From Myxococcota bacterium (GTDB taxonomy: Bacteria; Myxococcota_A; Polyangia; Polyangiales; Polyangiaceae), in NCBI GenBank assembly GCA_963169915.1, contig CAUJEM010000108.1, forward strand, positions 1 through 64,000: DNA of 64,000 nucleotides, given 5' to 3'. Positions 35,443 through 44,268 of this stretch are shown here, in pieces (within the stretch, counting starts at the first letter, position 1; each line of letters starts with the position of its first letter). The notes below the pieces were generated by a model. The model was not told the DNA's origin. It saw only the letters and a program-made list of their open reading frames with translations, and ran no database searches. A program made the position numbers and the translations under genes.

Positions 35443-36168
35443 GTGTCCGCCGGCTACATCGATCTGCACTGCCACTATGTCCCGGGCGTGGACGACGGCG
35501 CGCGCACCCTGGACGAGGCGCGCGGCATGGTAGAGGCCCTCGGCGCCCTCGGCTTCGAGCAGGTCATCGCGACGCCGCACCTGCGCCCCGGCATGTTCGA
35601 CAACGACCGCCCGGGGCTCATCGCCGCCTTCGCGGCCACCCACGCGGCGCTCGCGGGCCCTGCCCTGCCGCGGCTGGCGCTCGCGAGCGAGCACTACTTC
35701 GACGAGCTCAACTGGCGCCGGCTGCTGGAGGGCCAAGGGCTGCCTTATCCCGGCGAGCGCGCGGTCCTGCTGGAGTTTTACGACATCGATTTCCCGCCGA
35801 GCATCGACCAGCAGCTCTTCGAGCTGCGGCGGCGCGGGCTGCTCCCGGTCATCGCTCACCCCGAGCGCTACCAGTGCCTCTGGCGGCGCCCGGAGACGCT
35901 CGAGCGGCTGGTCCGCGCGGGCGCGGCCGCGCTGCTGGATCTGGCGGCCTTGATCGGGAAATACGGGCGCCACCCCCAGGCTTGCGCCGAAGAGCTGCTC
36001 GAGCGAGAGCTCTACCAAGCCGCTTGCAGTGACGCGCACCGCGTCCAGGACGTCGCGCAGGTCGCGGCGGGGATGCAGTGGATCGAACGGCGCTACGGCG
36101 CCGAGGAGCTCGACTATCTCCTCGCCGAGGGGCCGCGCGCCATCTTGGCGGGGCTCGGGACGGTCTAA
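35443..36168 (+). CDS. PHP-domain protein tyrosine phosphatase, CpsB/YwqE type
   Basis: At 241 residues, typical for the CpsB/CapC family. Metal ligands are visible in YIDLHCHYVPGVDDGA, TPHLRPGMF, SEHYF, IAHPERY and CSDAHR. These manganese-dependent phosphatases dephosphorylate the BY-kinases that control Wzx/Wzy polysaccharide synthesis. This fits the polysaccharide export genes at 12538-15118, although no BY-kinase is in the window. GTG start at 35443. A small periplasmic protein gene follows after 55 bases. Confidence 0.92.
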   Translation: MSAGYIDLHCHYVPGVDDGARTLDEARGMVEALGALGFEQVIATPHLRPGMFDNDRPGLIAAFAATHAALAGPALPRLALASEHYFDELNWRRLLEGQGLPYPGERAVLLEFYDIDFPPSIDQQLFELRRRGLLPVIAHPERYQCLWRRPETLERLVRAGAAALLDLAALIGKYGRHPQACAEELLERELYQAACSDAHRVQDVAQVAAGMQWIERRYGAEELDYLLAEGPRAILAGLGTV

Positions 36169-36209
36169 GGGCGGCGGGGCGCACGCTGGCGGGCGGGGCG
36201 CCTTCGGAC

Positions 36210-36215
36210 TAGGCT
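36210..36215 (+). promoter_or_regulatory. -10-like element before 36224
   Basis: GACTAGGCTTGG contains TAGGCT eight bases before the GTG at 36224. GGGAG lies only two bases before that start, too near for a normal ribosome binding site. Confidence 0.35.
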
Positions 36216-36223
36216 TGGGAGCC

Positions 36224-36667
36224 GTGCGCTGCTCTCCTCGAGGCTCTTGGTGGCTCCTCCCGCTGGCGCTCGGCCTGGGCTCCAGCGCCGATGCCCTCGC
36301 GCGCACCGAGGCGCGCTCGCCCTACACCAAGACGCAGACCTACAGCGGCGCCTTGCGCTTCCTGCGCGTCGACAAAGGCTTCGAGGTCACCGAGCGTGAT
36401 CCGGACGCCGCGTACCTGCTCTTCCGGTACGTCACCACCGGCAGAAAGCAGCCGTCGAGCGGGTCCATCGAGATCATCGAGGCCTCCGATCAGGTCAAGA
36501 TCGTCATCCAGCTCGCGGAGGTCCCCAGCTACCACGAGCAGGTCCTGCGCGACGGCCTCCTCCACAAGCTGGGGCAAGAGTACGGCGAGCCCCCGAAGCG
36601 GGAGAAGCCCCCCGCGGAGAAGGGCAAGCGCGACGGCAAGGGGTCGCCCGAAGCCCCCTCGAATTAG
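36224..36667 (+). CDS. Small secreted protein of unknown function
   Basis: A 147-residue protein from GTG 36224, with a signal peptide (WWLLPLALGLGSSADALA, cleavage near 26). The mature part has about 90 structured residues (GALRFLRVDKGFEVTERD, SIEIIEASDQVKIVIQLAEV) with alternating strands and a final helix, then a Lys/Glu/Pro-rich tail. No family is recognised with confidence. It follows the CpsB-type phosphatase in the same direction, so a periplasmic envelope role is possible. Confidence 0.7.
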   Translation: MRCSPRGSWWLLPLALGLGSSADALARTEARSPYTKTQTYSGALRFLRVDKGFEVTERDPDAAYLLFRYVTTGRKQPSSGSIEIIEASDQVKIVIQLAEVPSYHEQVLRDGLLHKLGQEYGEPPKREKPPAEKGKRDGKGSPEAPSN

Positions 36668-36802
36668 GGGCGCGGGCAGGCGGGCGAGGCCTTGCTCGAG
36701 CGGCGCGGTCGGCGCGCGCCGTCGGCCCCGAGCGCGGACGATCCGCGATTGACGGTTGGCCGCTGCGCTCGGGAGCGTTAGTAAGTCTTGACCCCCTCGT
36801 CG

Positions 36803-38059
36803 ATGAGCTCCAGCGCCTCCCCGTTCGCCCCTCGTATCGGTCGTTACTTGACCGTTCGTCTGCTTGGGCAAGGCGCCATGGGGCGGGTGTTTCTGGCGCA
36901 CGACCCGCTGCTCGACCGCGACGTCGCCGTCAAGCTCCTCCGGGACGACCTCGGCCTCCCACCGGAGCACCGCGAGGCGCTGCTCGTGCGGATGCGACAA
37001 GAGGCGCGCGCCTCGGCGGGGGTGACGCACCCCAACCTGGTCGAGCTCCATGACATGGGGGAAGATCCGGAGCTCGGGCTCTTCCTCGTCTTCGAGTACG
37101 TCGACGGCCCGACGCTCACGCAGCGGCTCGAGCGCGGCCCGCTGGCGGCCGAGGGCGTCGCCCGGCTGGCGCGCGAGCTCGGGGGCGCGCTCACCACCGC
37201 CCACGACGCTGGCATCCTGCACCGGGACATCAAGCCAGAGAACGTGATTTTGGCGCGTAACGGCGCAAAAATCACTGATTTTGGGATCGCTCGGATCCCA
37301 GACTCCACGCTCACCCGGGACGGCGGGCTGCTTGGGACGCCCGCCTACAGCGCCCCGGAGGCGAACGCACACGGGCATTTCTCACCGGCCAGCGATCAAT
37401 TCTCGCTGGCGGCCACGCTGTGGGAGGCGCTCTCGGGCCGGCGCGCCTTCCCGGGTGAAGACGCGCTGGCGGTGGCCAGCCGGATCGCCACCGAGGAGCC
37501 CCCGCGGATCGCGGCGGTGTGCGACGTCCCCTCCCAGGTGGATCTCATCTTCGCCCGCGCCCTCTCGAAGAACCCTAGCGCGAGGTACGCGAGCTGCGAG
37601 GACTTCGGGCGAGCCCTCGCCGACGTCCTCGAGCTCAAGCGGCGCGCGGCGCAGCCCACGCTCCCCGACGAGCGGCACTTGCAAGCGCTGGCGGCCGAGG
37701 CCTCGCCGCCGCGCAGTGGGCTCGCCCCTCTGCTGCTCGGCGTCGCGCTCGGCGTCGCGGGTGGGCTGGCGGGCGCGCAGTACTTGGCCACGGCGGGGCC
37801 GCTCGCCGCCCCGTCGGCCAGCGCCGCCGACGAGGCGTCGAGCGCGGCGGCGCCGACCGAGCTCGAGCGCCCCGACGTGCGACGCCGCGTCGCTCCCGTG
37901 GCGAAGGTGAGAGAGCGCAGCCCGCTCACGGATGAAGAGCAGGACGCCGGAGCGCAGCGCGACGCGGCGGCGGCCGCCGCGGTGGAGGCTGGAGCAGAGC
38001 GCCACCCAGCCCCCGACGCCGCGGTCGTCGACGCCGCGCGACCCGAAGCCCTACCATGA
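36803..38059 (+). CDS. Transmembrane Hanks-type Ser/Thr protein kinase
   Basis: The protein has 418 residues. The kinase domain spans about 12-280: glycine loop GQGAMGRV, Lys44 in VAVKLL, catalytic loop HRDIKPEN (Asp142), DFG (Asp159) and the APE motif in YSAPEAN. One transmembrane helix (306-328) is followed by an Ala/Glu/Asp-rich outer tail without PASTA repeats. ATG 36803 is chosen over a TTG at 36788. The stop overlaps the start of an FGE-like gene (ATGA), so the pair probably acts together, as in many myxobacterial kinase operons. Confidence 0.93.
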   Translation: MSSSASPFAPRIGRYLTVRLLGQGAMGRVFLAHDPLLDRDVAVKLLRDDLGLPPEHREALLVRMRQEARASAGVTHPNLVELHDMGEDPELGLFLVFEYVDGPTLTQRLERGPLAAEGVARLARELGGALTTAHDAGILHRDIKPENVILARNGAKITDFGIARIPDSTLTRDGGLLGTPAYSAPEANAHGHFSPASDQFSLAATLWEALSGRRAFPGEDALAVASRIATEEPPRIAAVCDVPSQVDLIFARALSKNPSARYASCEDFGRALADVLELKRRAAQPTLPDERHLQALAAEASPPRSGLAPLLLGVALGVAGGLAGAQYLATAGPLAAPSASAADEASSAAAPTELERPDVRRRVAPVAKVRERSPLTDEEQDAGAQRDAAAAAAVEAGAERHPAPDAAVVDAARPEALP

Positions 38060-39051
38060 CGCGCCAGCGCCTCCAGCGGGCGCGGCGCCCCAGCACCTCG
38101 GGGAGCCAGCTCGGCGTCGTCGCGGGCGCGCTCAGCGTGGCGCTGCTCATCACCGCGCTCCCCAGCGTCGCGCACTCTACGGCAGCGAGCGCGGGGTGGG
38201 GCCCCACGCCGCCGCTCGCGGCGAGGCTGAGCGAGCGCGGCGTCCTGCGCCTGCTCCCCCCGCGCCCGGCGATGCTCCGCGTGCGCGCGGGCCGGGCGGT
38301 GTTCGGCTCGTCACCCCTGGAGGTGGTCGAGGCGATGGCTCAGTGTGCGCGAGAGCCGCTCGGCGAGCAGTGTCGCGAGGACTGGTTCAGCCATGAGCTA
38401 CCTCAGCGACGCCTCTGGCTGTCCACGTACTGGCTGGACCGCACGGAGGTGACCGTCGCGCAGTACGCGCGCTGCGTCGCGAGCGCTCACTGCCGGCCCG
38501 CGCCCTACGTCGCTGGAGCGCGCCGCTTCGCGCGAGACACCTTTCCCGTCAGCTTGGTGAGCTGGGACGACGCCCGCGCCTTCTGCGCTTGGCGCGGGGC
38601 TCGCCTCCCCACGGAGGCAGAGTTCGAGCGCGCCGCGCGGGGCCCTTCGGCGCGGCGCTACCCTTGGGGTCAGCGCTACCACTCTCGGGTGCTGAACCAC
38701 GGCCGCCTGGGCTACTCGCGCACGGACGCCACGGACGGCTTCGGCGAGCTCGCCCCGGTCGGCTCCTTCCCCGATGGACGCTCGGCCGAGGGCTTCGAGG
38801 ACCTCGCCGGCAACGTCTCGGAGTGGGTCGCTGACCGGTACGCACCGTCTCACGAAGGCGTGGCGGAGCGTGACCCGAGCGGTCCGTCGCAGGGCACGAC
38901 CCGCGTCGTGCGTGGCGGCGACTACGAGAGCGCGGCCCCCTGGCAGCGCGCCGCCGCGCGACGCGAGGCCGAGCCCGAGCAGCGCGCGCCGAGCTTGGGG
39001 TTTCGCTGCGCCCTCGGCCCAGGGCCCCGGTCGGGAGCGGCTGCGCGGTGA
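38056..39051 (+). CDS. Membrane-anchored formylglycine-generating-enzyme-like protein
   Basis: The protein has 331 residues. A membrane helix or uncleaved signal (about 20-40) precedes an FGE-sulfatase (SUMF1) fold domain (75-320): EVTVAQYARCV, PVSLVSWDDARAFCAWRGARLPTE (over about 155-180), DLAGNVSEWVADRY, VRGGDYES and LGFRCA. The paired copper-binding cysteines of true formylglycine-generating enzymes are not seen in the C-terminal part, so it is probably a binding or structural homologue rather than a sulfatase activator. Coupled to the kinase upstream and to TrmJ downstream (GTGA). Confidence 0.87.
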   Translation: MTRQRLQRARRPSTSGSQLGVVAGALSVALLITALPSVAHSTAASAGWGPTPPLAARLSERGVLRLLPPRPAMLRVRAGRAVFGSSPLEVVEAMAQCAREPLGEQCREDWFSHELPQRRLWLSTYWLDRTEVTVAQYARCVASAHCRPAPYVAGARRFARDTFPVSLVSWDDARAFCAWRGARLPTEAEFERAARGPSARRYPWGQRYHSRVLNHGRLGYSRTDATDGFGELAPVGSFPDGRSAEGFEDLAGNVSEWVADRYAPSHEGVAERDPSGPSQGTTRVVRGGDYESAAPWQRAAARREAEPEQRAPSLGFRCALGPGPRSGAAAR

Positions 39052-39608
39052 CGCCCCTCACGCGACGCGACCCTCGGGAGGAGCTCGGGAGGCTCGAGCT
39101 GCCCATCTTCCCCCTCGTGCGCTTCGTGCTGGTGGGGGTCCACTACCCCGAGAACGTGGGCGCAGCGGCGCGCGCCATCAAGACGATGGGCTTCCGCTCG
39201 CTCTGGCTGGTACGCCCCGGACGGCTCGCCGCGCCCAGCCATGAAATGGCGAGGAAAATGGCGGTGAAATCCCTCGACGTGCTCGAGGCCAGCCGCACGG
39301 TCGACGCACTGGCGGACGCGCTCGACGGCGTCTCGCTCGTGCTCGCCACCTCGGGTCGCCGCGGCGTGAGCGGCGTGCTCAGCCCACGCGCCGCGGGGCG
39401 TCTCGCCCGACACGCCGCCGCTCGGCAGCAGCAGGTGGCCGTGGTGTTCGGCAACGAGAAGACCGGGCTGGGACGCGCCGAGCTGACGCTGGCGCACGAG
39501 CGGATCCGGATCCCCATGGCCGCCGATCAGCCCTCGATCAACCTGGCGCAGGCCGTGCAGCTCCTCGCTTACGAGTGCCTCATGGCGGCGCTGGAGGACC
39601 ACGGATGA
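39048..39608 (+). CDS. TrmJ/SpoU-type RNA 2'-O-methyltransferase
   Basis: A 186-residue SPOUT enzyme. Motifs are [20 protein letters not shown] (motif 1), [10 protein letters not shown] (motif 2) and [21 protein letters not shown] (motif 3, in part). These match TrmJ, which methylates the ribose at position 32 of tRNAs, better than rRNA SpoU enzymes. It lacks the C-terminal extension of E. coli TrmJ. GTG start overlaps the FGE-like stop. Confidence 0.88.
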   Translation: MTPLTRRDPREELGRLELPIFPLVRFVLVGVHYPENVGAAARAIKTMGFRSLWLVRPGRLAAPSHEMARKMAVKSLDVLEASRTVDALADALDGVSLVLATSGRRGVSGVLSPRAAGRLARHAAARQQQVAVVFGNEKTGLGRAELTLAHERIRIPMAADQPSINLAQAVQLLAYECLMAALEDHG

Positions 39609-39640
39609 ACTCACCCTCGCCGCGCTCGTCGGGCTCGTTG

Positions 39641-39646
39641 TAGGCT
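39641..39646 (+). promoter_or_regulatory. -10-like element of the threonine aldolase gene
   Basis: GTTGTAGGCTGC contains TAGGCT eight bases before the GTG at 39655, identical in sequence to the element before the ACP gene. Confidence 0.4.
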
Positions 39647-39654
39647 GCACGCCC

Positions 39655-40689
39655 GTGCCCCTCATCGATCTTCGCTCCGACACCGTCACCCGCCCCACCG
39701 CCGCGATGCGGGAGGCCATGGCGCGGGCGGAGGTCGGCGACGACGTCTACGGCGAAGACCCCAGCGTGCGCGCGCTCGAGGAGCGCGTCGCCGAGCTGCT
39801 CGGCAAGGAGCGTGCGCTCTTCGTCCCCAGCGGCACGATGAGCAACCAGCTCGCGCTCTTGCTGCACTGTGAGCGTGGCGACGAGGTCATCGTCGCGCCG
39901 GGGACGCACTGCAACGTCTACGAGGCGGGGGCCGGCGCGGCCTGGGCGGGGGTGCAGTTCGTGGTGGCCGGCGACGAAGTCGCTGGGCTCAGCGTCGACC
40001 ACCTCGACGCAGCGCTCAAGCCGGCGCAGTACTACCTCCCGCGCAGCCGCCTGCTCGTGCTCGAGAACACCCACAATCGCCGGGGCGGCGCGGTCACGTC
40101 CGTCGCGGACAGCGCGCAGCTGGCGCTCCACGCGCGGGAGCGTGGGCTCCGCACGCACCTCGACGGGGCGCGCCTGTGGAACGCGGCGGTCGCGCTCGGG
40201 GTCAGTGAGGCAGCGCTCGCGGAGCCCTTTCACACCGTGAGCGTCTGCTTCTCGAAGGGCCTTGGCGCGCCGGTCGGCTCCGCGCTCGTCGGCGCCGCCT
40301 CGGACCTCGAGCGGGCGCGCCGCCTGCGCAAGATGCTCGGCGGCGGGATGCGCCAGGCGGGTGTGCTCGCGGCGGCCGCGCTCCACGCTCTCGACCACCA
40401 CCGGCAACGCCTCTCGGAGGATCACCGGGCGGCACGCGCCATCGGCGCGCTGCTCGCGCGAGCCGGTCACGCCCCCGCCCCGATCCACAGCAACATCGTC
40501 AACCTCCCGCTCCCGCCGGGGCACCGGGCCGAGGTGGCCCTGGCGGCGGCGCGCACCGCCGGCGTGCTGGTCAGCGCGATGGACGCTCGGACCCTGCGGC
40601 TCGTCACGCACCTGGACGTCAGCCTCGCGGCCGCCGAGGAGGGCGCGCAGCGGCTCGTCCAAGCGCTATGGGCAGGGGCCCCGTCATGA
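39655..40689 (+). CDS. Low-specificity L-threonine aldolase
   Basis: A 344-residue PLP enzyme of fold type [20 protein letters not shown] and [11 protein letters not shown] are diagnostic at the N-terminus. [30 protein letters not shown] and the PLP lysine in [13 protein letters not shown] (about 202) follow. It splits threonine or allo-threonine into glycine and acetaldehyde. GTG start at 39655. Its end overlaps the next lipoprotein gene by ATGA, although no functional link is obvious. Confidence 0.95.
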   Translation: MPLIDLRSDTVTRPTAAMREAMARAEVGDDVYGEDPSVRALEERVAELLGKERALFVPSGTMSNQLALLLHCERGDEVIVAPGTHCNVYEAGAGAAWAGVQFVVAGDEVAGLSVDHLDAALKPAQYYLPRSRLLVLENTHNRRGGAVTSVADSAQLALHARERGLRTHLDGARLWNAAVALGVSEAALAEPFHTVSVCFSKGLGAPVGSALVGAASDLERARRLRKMLGGGMRQAGVLAAAALHALDHHRQRLSEDHRAARAIGALLARAGHAPAPIHSNIVNLPLPPGHRAEVALAAARTAGVLVSAMDARTLRLVTHLDVSLAAAEEGAQRLVQALWAGAPS

Positions 40690-41768
40690 CGCGCGCGCTC
40701 GCCGCGCTCCTGCTGGCCTGCGCGGCGCTCGGCTGCGCGCCCTCGCTCCCGATCGGCTTCGAGCGAGAGCGCGCCGCGGCGGAGCGCGCTTACTCGGCGG
40801 GGCGCTACGAGGAGGCCGCGGAACGCTGGCTGGCGGCCGAGCGGGCCGCCGAGCGCCCCATCGACCGAAACGAGGCCCTCTACCGCGCCGCCGCCAGCTA
40901 CGAGCGCGCGGGCCAGCGCGTCGAGGCGCAGCGGCTGCGCGACGCGCTGCTCGAGCGGAGCCCCCGAGCCGAGCGGGCCGCCCGCGCCGCCTACGATCGA
41001 GCGCTCAGCCAGCTCGACGCGGGTGAGACGGCCGCGGGGCTCCGCAGCCTGCAGGAGCTGCTGGAGCGCTACCCCAGCTCCGGCCTCGCGGCGCCCGCGC
41101 TGCATCACCTCGTGGAGTCTGCGCGTGACCGAGGCGGTGACGCGGCCGCGCGCGCCGAGCTCGAGCGGTGGCGGGCGCCCCTCGCCAAGACCTGGCTGGC
41201 CGAGGTCATCGCATACCGACTCGCCCAGGAGCTCGAGCGCGCCGGTGAGCTCGCCGCTGCGCGGCGCGCTTACCTCGCAGGGGCCAAGGCCTACCCCTAC
41301 CCCAAGGGGCGCTACTGGGACGACTCGCTGTGGCACGCTTCACGGCTGGCGGAGAAGCTCGGAGACGACGCCGGCGCCGTCGAGCCCCTACGCCAGCTCC
41401 TCGCCCAGCGGGAGAGCGCCAGGCTCAGCGGCAGCTACGAGCGGCCACGCTTCGCGCCGGCGCAATACCGCCTGGCGGAGCTCTACCGTGATCGCCTGCG
41501 CGACAGCGCGCGAGCCCGCCGCGAGTTTCACGCCGTCGCGCTCCATCACCCCAAGAGCGTGCTCGTCGATGACGCGCTCTGGCAAGAGGCGCTGCTCGCG
41601 CGCGCCGCCCAGGACCAGCGCGCCGCCTGTCAGGCCCTCGCGCTCCTGGCCCGAGAGCGCCCCCAGTCACGCTACGTCGCCTGCGGGGCCTTGCTGTGCC
41701 CCAGCTACACACCGCCTTCAGGCAGCGGTGAGTGCCGTGACTACGTGCGCCGTCAGGTCTCGCCGTGA
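40686..41768 (+). CDS. TPR lipoprotein
   Basis: A 360-residue protein. The signal peptide has lipobox AALGC (Cys18 or thereabouts). The mature part consists of TPR-like repeats ([60 protein letters not shown]) and ends in a Cys-containing segment. The pattern with paired Tyr/Trp-rich repeats resembles the superhelical domain of soluble lytic transglycosylases, but no catalytic domain follows. Probably a periplasmic scaffold. ATG 40686 overlaps the aldolase stop. Confidence 0.82.
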   Translation: MTRALAALLLACAALGCAPSLPIGFERERAAAERAYSAGRYEEAAERWLAAERAAERPIDRNEALYRAAASYERAGQRVEAQRLRDALLERSPRAERAARAAYDRALSQLDAGETAAGLRSLQELLERYPSSGLAAPALHHLVESARDRGGDAAARAELERWRAPLAKTWLAEVIAYRLAQELERAGELAAARRAYLAGAKAYPYPKGRYWDDSLWHASRLAEKLGDDAGAVEPLRQLLAQRESARLSGSYERPRFAPAQYRLAELYRDRLRDSARARREFHAVALHHPKSVLVDDALWQEALLARAAQDQRAACQALALLARERPQSRYVACGALLCPSYTPPSGSGECRDYVRRQVSP

Positions 41769-41793
41769 CGCTCGCGCGCCACGCGGCCGACGC

Positions 41794-42189
41794 TCACTCG
41801 TCGTCGGAGAAATCCTCTTCCTCCTCGTCGAGGGCGTCGTCTTCGTCCTCGTCTTCGTCCTCGTCTTCCTCCTCCTCTTCGTCCTCGTCTTCCTCCTCTT
41901 CGGCGCTTGATTTGCCGTCGAGCTTGAGGTCGATCCCAATGTCTCCGAGCTGCGTCTCCAGGAGCTCCAGCAGCTCGTCGACGTCGTCACCGCTCCACTC
42001 GTCTAGGATGTCCGTGAGAAATTCGAAGAAGTCTCCGTTGTCGAGGTGGCGCTCGATCTCCTCGACCTGGTCTTCGCTGAAGGCCTCCAAGATGTCTTCA
42101 CGGAGCGACTCCGGGTCCCCCTCATCGATGGACTCTTGGGCCGAGAGCCGGATCTGTCGAACGGCGCGCTTGTCGAGGTTGATTTCCAT
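41794..42189 (-). CDS. Highly acidic cytoplasmic protein
   Basis: A 131-residue protein with AGGAAG about seven bases before ATG 42189. Residues 1-85 are helical (AVRQIRLSAQESIDEG, DILEAFSEDQVEEIERHLD, FFEFLTDILDEWSGDDVDEL). The last 40 residues are almost only Asp, Glu and Ser. Its first part resembles no family that I can name. Acidic tails of this kind occur in proteins that bind basic partners such as ribosomal or nucleoid proteins. It diverges from an outer membrane protein gene. Confidence 0.75.
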   Translation of the reverse strand: MEINLDKRAVRQIRLSAQESIDEGDPESLREDILEAFSEDQVEEIERHLDNGDFFEFLTDILDEWSGDDVDELLELLETQLGDIGIDLKLDGKSSAEEEEDEDEEEEEDEDEDEDEDDALDEEEEDFSDDE

Positions 42190-42253
42190 CCCTGGCTTCC
42201 TGCAGATGCGAACGCCGTCTAAGCGGACCCTGTCCTGCGAGTCAAGGGCGAGC

Positions 42254-42919
42254 ATGGCCTGCGCTCGGCCGCTCCTCGCCGCGCTGCTGCTCGCCGGCGC
42301 GTCCACCACCCACGCCCAGCCAGCGCGCGCCGCAGGGGGCTCCTCGGAGCCTCCACCTGGGCCACCGCTCGACGCCCACGCCTTCCAATACGGCGTGGCT
42401 CCGGTCGCGGAGGTGGTCGCAGACCCCGGAGACGTCTGCCCAGGGCAGGCAGTGATCCCCTGCATCATCGGCGGCGGCGGCGGGCTCGCGCTGCGTGCCG
42501 GCTACCACACGCGGAGCCCTTGGTATGTCGGGGGCGCCTACCAGCTGACCCGTCACGACTCCTCCAATCTGCTCCGCCTCGCCATCCTGCAGCAGCTACG
42601 GCTCGATCTTCGCTACTACCTCACGCGCGGGCAGCGCACGACCCCGTACCTGCTCGGCGGGCCGGGCGTCGCGCTCTACGGCAACGAATTCGGCACGGAG
42701 ACCGGGGCCTTGCTCGGCGGCCTCGGGGCGGGCGTGGAGTTCGAGGTCAGTCGGACCGCGGTGATTGGAGCCGCCACCACCTACCGTCCCATGCTCTTTC
42801 GAGGCTGGACGGACAGCAGCGGTGCCCGGCGGGCAGATCGGTACTTTGGCTTCGGGCTCGCCCATTTCATCGGGCTCGAGGTGGTGCTCGAAATGAAAGA
42901 TCCGCTCCCCCGTTGGTGA
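42254..42919 (+). CDS. Outer membrane beta-barrel-like protein
   Basis: The protein has 221 residues with a signal peptide (LLAALLLAGASTTHAQ, cleavage near 22). The rest shows strand patterns of a small barrel (GGGGGLALRAGYHTRSPWYV, LRLDLRYYLTRGQRTTPYLL, VEFEVSRTAVIGAATTYRP, GLAHFIGLEVVLEM), as in OmpA/OmpW-like proteins. A Cys pair (DVCPGQAVIPCI) may form a disulfide. ATG 42254 is chosen because it gives a proper signal peptide; the longer frame upstream is the complement of the acidic gene. Confidence 0.78.
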   Translation: MACARPLLAALLLAGASTTHAQPARAAGGSSEPPPGPPLDAHAFQYGVAPVAEVVADPGDVCPGQAVIPCIIGGGGGLALRAGYHTRSPWYVGGAYQLTRHDSSNLLRLAILQQLRLDLRYYLTRGQRTTPYLLGGPGVALYGNEFGTETGALLGGLGAGVEFEVSRTAVIGAATTYRPMLFRGWTDSSGARRADRYFGFGLAHFIGLEVVLEMKDPLPRW

Positions 42920-42984
42920 GCCTCGGCCCCCCTCCCGAGCGATCGCGCTTGACGACGGGCGCCCCTAGGGTTCCCCTTGGCGCC

Positions 42985-44265
42985 GTGAGGTGTGAGCGAT
43001 GTGGCCGAGACAACCCCGAGGGGCTGCGCTTCTGCCAAGACTGTGGTCATCGGTTGACGCCAGCCGCCGCCATGGCAGATGCAGGCGCGCCCACCCCGCC
43101 CCGAGGTGTCGCCGCCGGCGCGGTGGTGCAGCCGCCACGCTCGAGCGCCGGGTACTCTCGCCCCGCGGCGCCAGCCTTCGACTTCTCGCCGCGCGCCGCG
43201 GACTCTGGCTGTCAGAGCTGCGGCTCGAGCAACCCCTCCGGAGCGCGCTTCTGCGCCAATTGCGGGGCGGCGCTCGCGACCCCCAACCTTGCCCCCGCCG
43301 GGGTCGCCCCGCCCAGCCTGGCGCCCCCTGCCCCTTCGCGCCCCCCCCCTGCACCGGCCTCACGGCCTCCACCAGCACCCCAGCCCGTGCAGCCCAGCCC
43401 CGTCGTCGCGGTCGGTGGCGGACGCCACGATCAGCACGCGCGACTCTATTGCCCACGGTGTGGCGGAGCCAACACCCCGCAGATGGCCTACTGCCAGTAC
43501 TGCGGGCGGCGGCTCCCGGACCTGGAGGCGCCTCCGGCGCGGCCCAGCGTTCGCCCGGAGGCTGTCCGGCCACCTTCGGTGCGGCCGCCGCTGGCCAGCC
43601 CCACGGCCACGGCCAAGCTCGTGGTCATCGCGCAAGATGGCAGCCGCGGCCGGGAGTATGACCTCAGGGCGGAGCAGGCGGACATCGGCCGGCTGGAGGG
43701 CGACATCCTCCTGCCGAACGACCCCTACGTCTCGCCGCGTCATGCGCGCCTGGTACGGCGGGGCGACCAGTGGCTCGTCATCGACCTTGCCTCCGTCAAC
43801 GGCGTCTACGTGCGGCTCACCGCGCCCCATCGCCTCGACGACGGCGACTTGATCTTGGTAGGCCTCGAGGTGGTAAGGTTCGAGGCAGTGAGCGACGCAG
43901 AGAAGGGCCTGATGCCGGCGGTCGAGCGAGGGGTCCGCTTGTTCGGCTCGCCCGCCGCCACGCGTTACGCCAGGCTCCTGCAGCGAACCGTCGAGGGGGT
44001 GACCCGGGACGTCTACTATCTCACCCGCCCCGAGACCGTCCTCGGCAGAGAGTCCGGGGACGTGGTGTTCACGGCAGACCCCTTCATGAGCCGACGACAC
44101 GCCGCCATCGAGCACCAGCCCGGTGGCCAGGGGTTCTGGCTCAAAGACCTCAACTCGTCCAACGGGACCTTCACCGCCATCAGGGGGGAGCGCCTCCTCA
44201 CCTCCGGAGATCATGTGCGCATCGGACAACACCTCTTTCGCCTGGACCTCGAAGGGCGCCGGTGA
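42985..44265 (+). CDS. Three zinc ribbons plus two FHA domains
   Basis: A 426-residue cytoplasmic protein. Three zinc ribbons of the C-x2-C...C-x2-C type are spaced along a Pro-rich N-terminal half: CERCGRDN...CQDCG at 3-20, CQSCGSSN...CANCG at about 75-95, CPRCGGAN...CQYCG at about 155-175. Two FHA domains follow: first with IGRLEGDI...SPRHARL...NGVYV (about 212-300), second with LGRESGDV...SRRHAAI...SSNGTFT (about 335-425). FHA domains bind phosphothreonine, so it probably recruits kinase substrates. The PP2C phosphatase gene follows after three bases. Confidence 0.9.
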   Translation: MRCERCGRDNPEGLRFCQDCGHRLTPAAAMADAGAPTPPRGVAAGAVVQPPRSSAGYSRPAAPAFDFSPRAADSGCQSCGSSNPSGARFCANCGAALATPNLAPAGVAPPSLAPPAPSRPPPAPASRPPPAPQPVQPSPVVAVGGGRHDQHARLYCPRCGGANTPQMAYCQYCGRRLPDLEAPPARPSVRPEAVRPPSVRPPLASPTATAKLVVIAQDGSRGREYDLRAEQADIGRLEGDILLPNDPYVSPRHARLVRRGDQWLVIDLASVNGVYVRLTAPHRLDDGDLILVGLEVVRFEAVSDAEKGLMPAVERGVRLFGSPAATRYARLLQRTVEGVTRDVYYLTRPETVLGRESGDVVFTADPFMSRRHAAIEHQPGGQGFWLKDLNSSNGTFTAIRGERLLTSGDHVRIGQHLFRLDLEGRR

Positions 44266-44268
44266 CCC

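Noticed and set aside
36749-36790. TTGACG with TAGTAA as a kinase promoter
   Set aside because: Spacing is about 24 bases, far from the normal 17.
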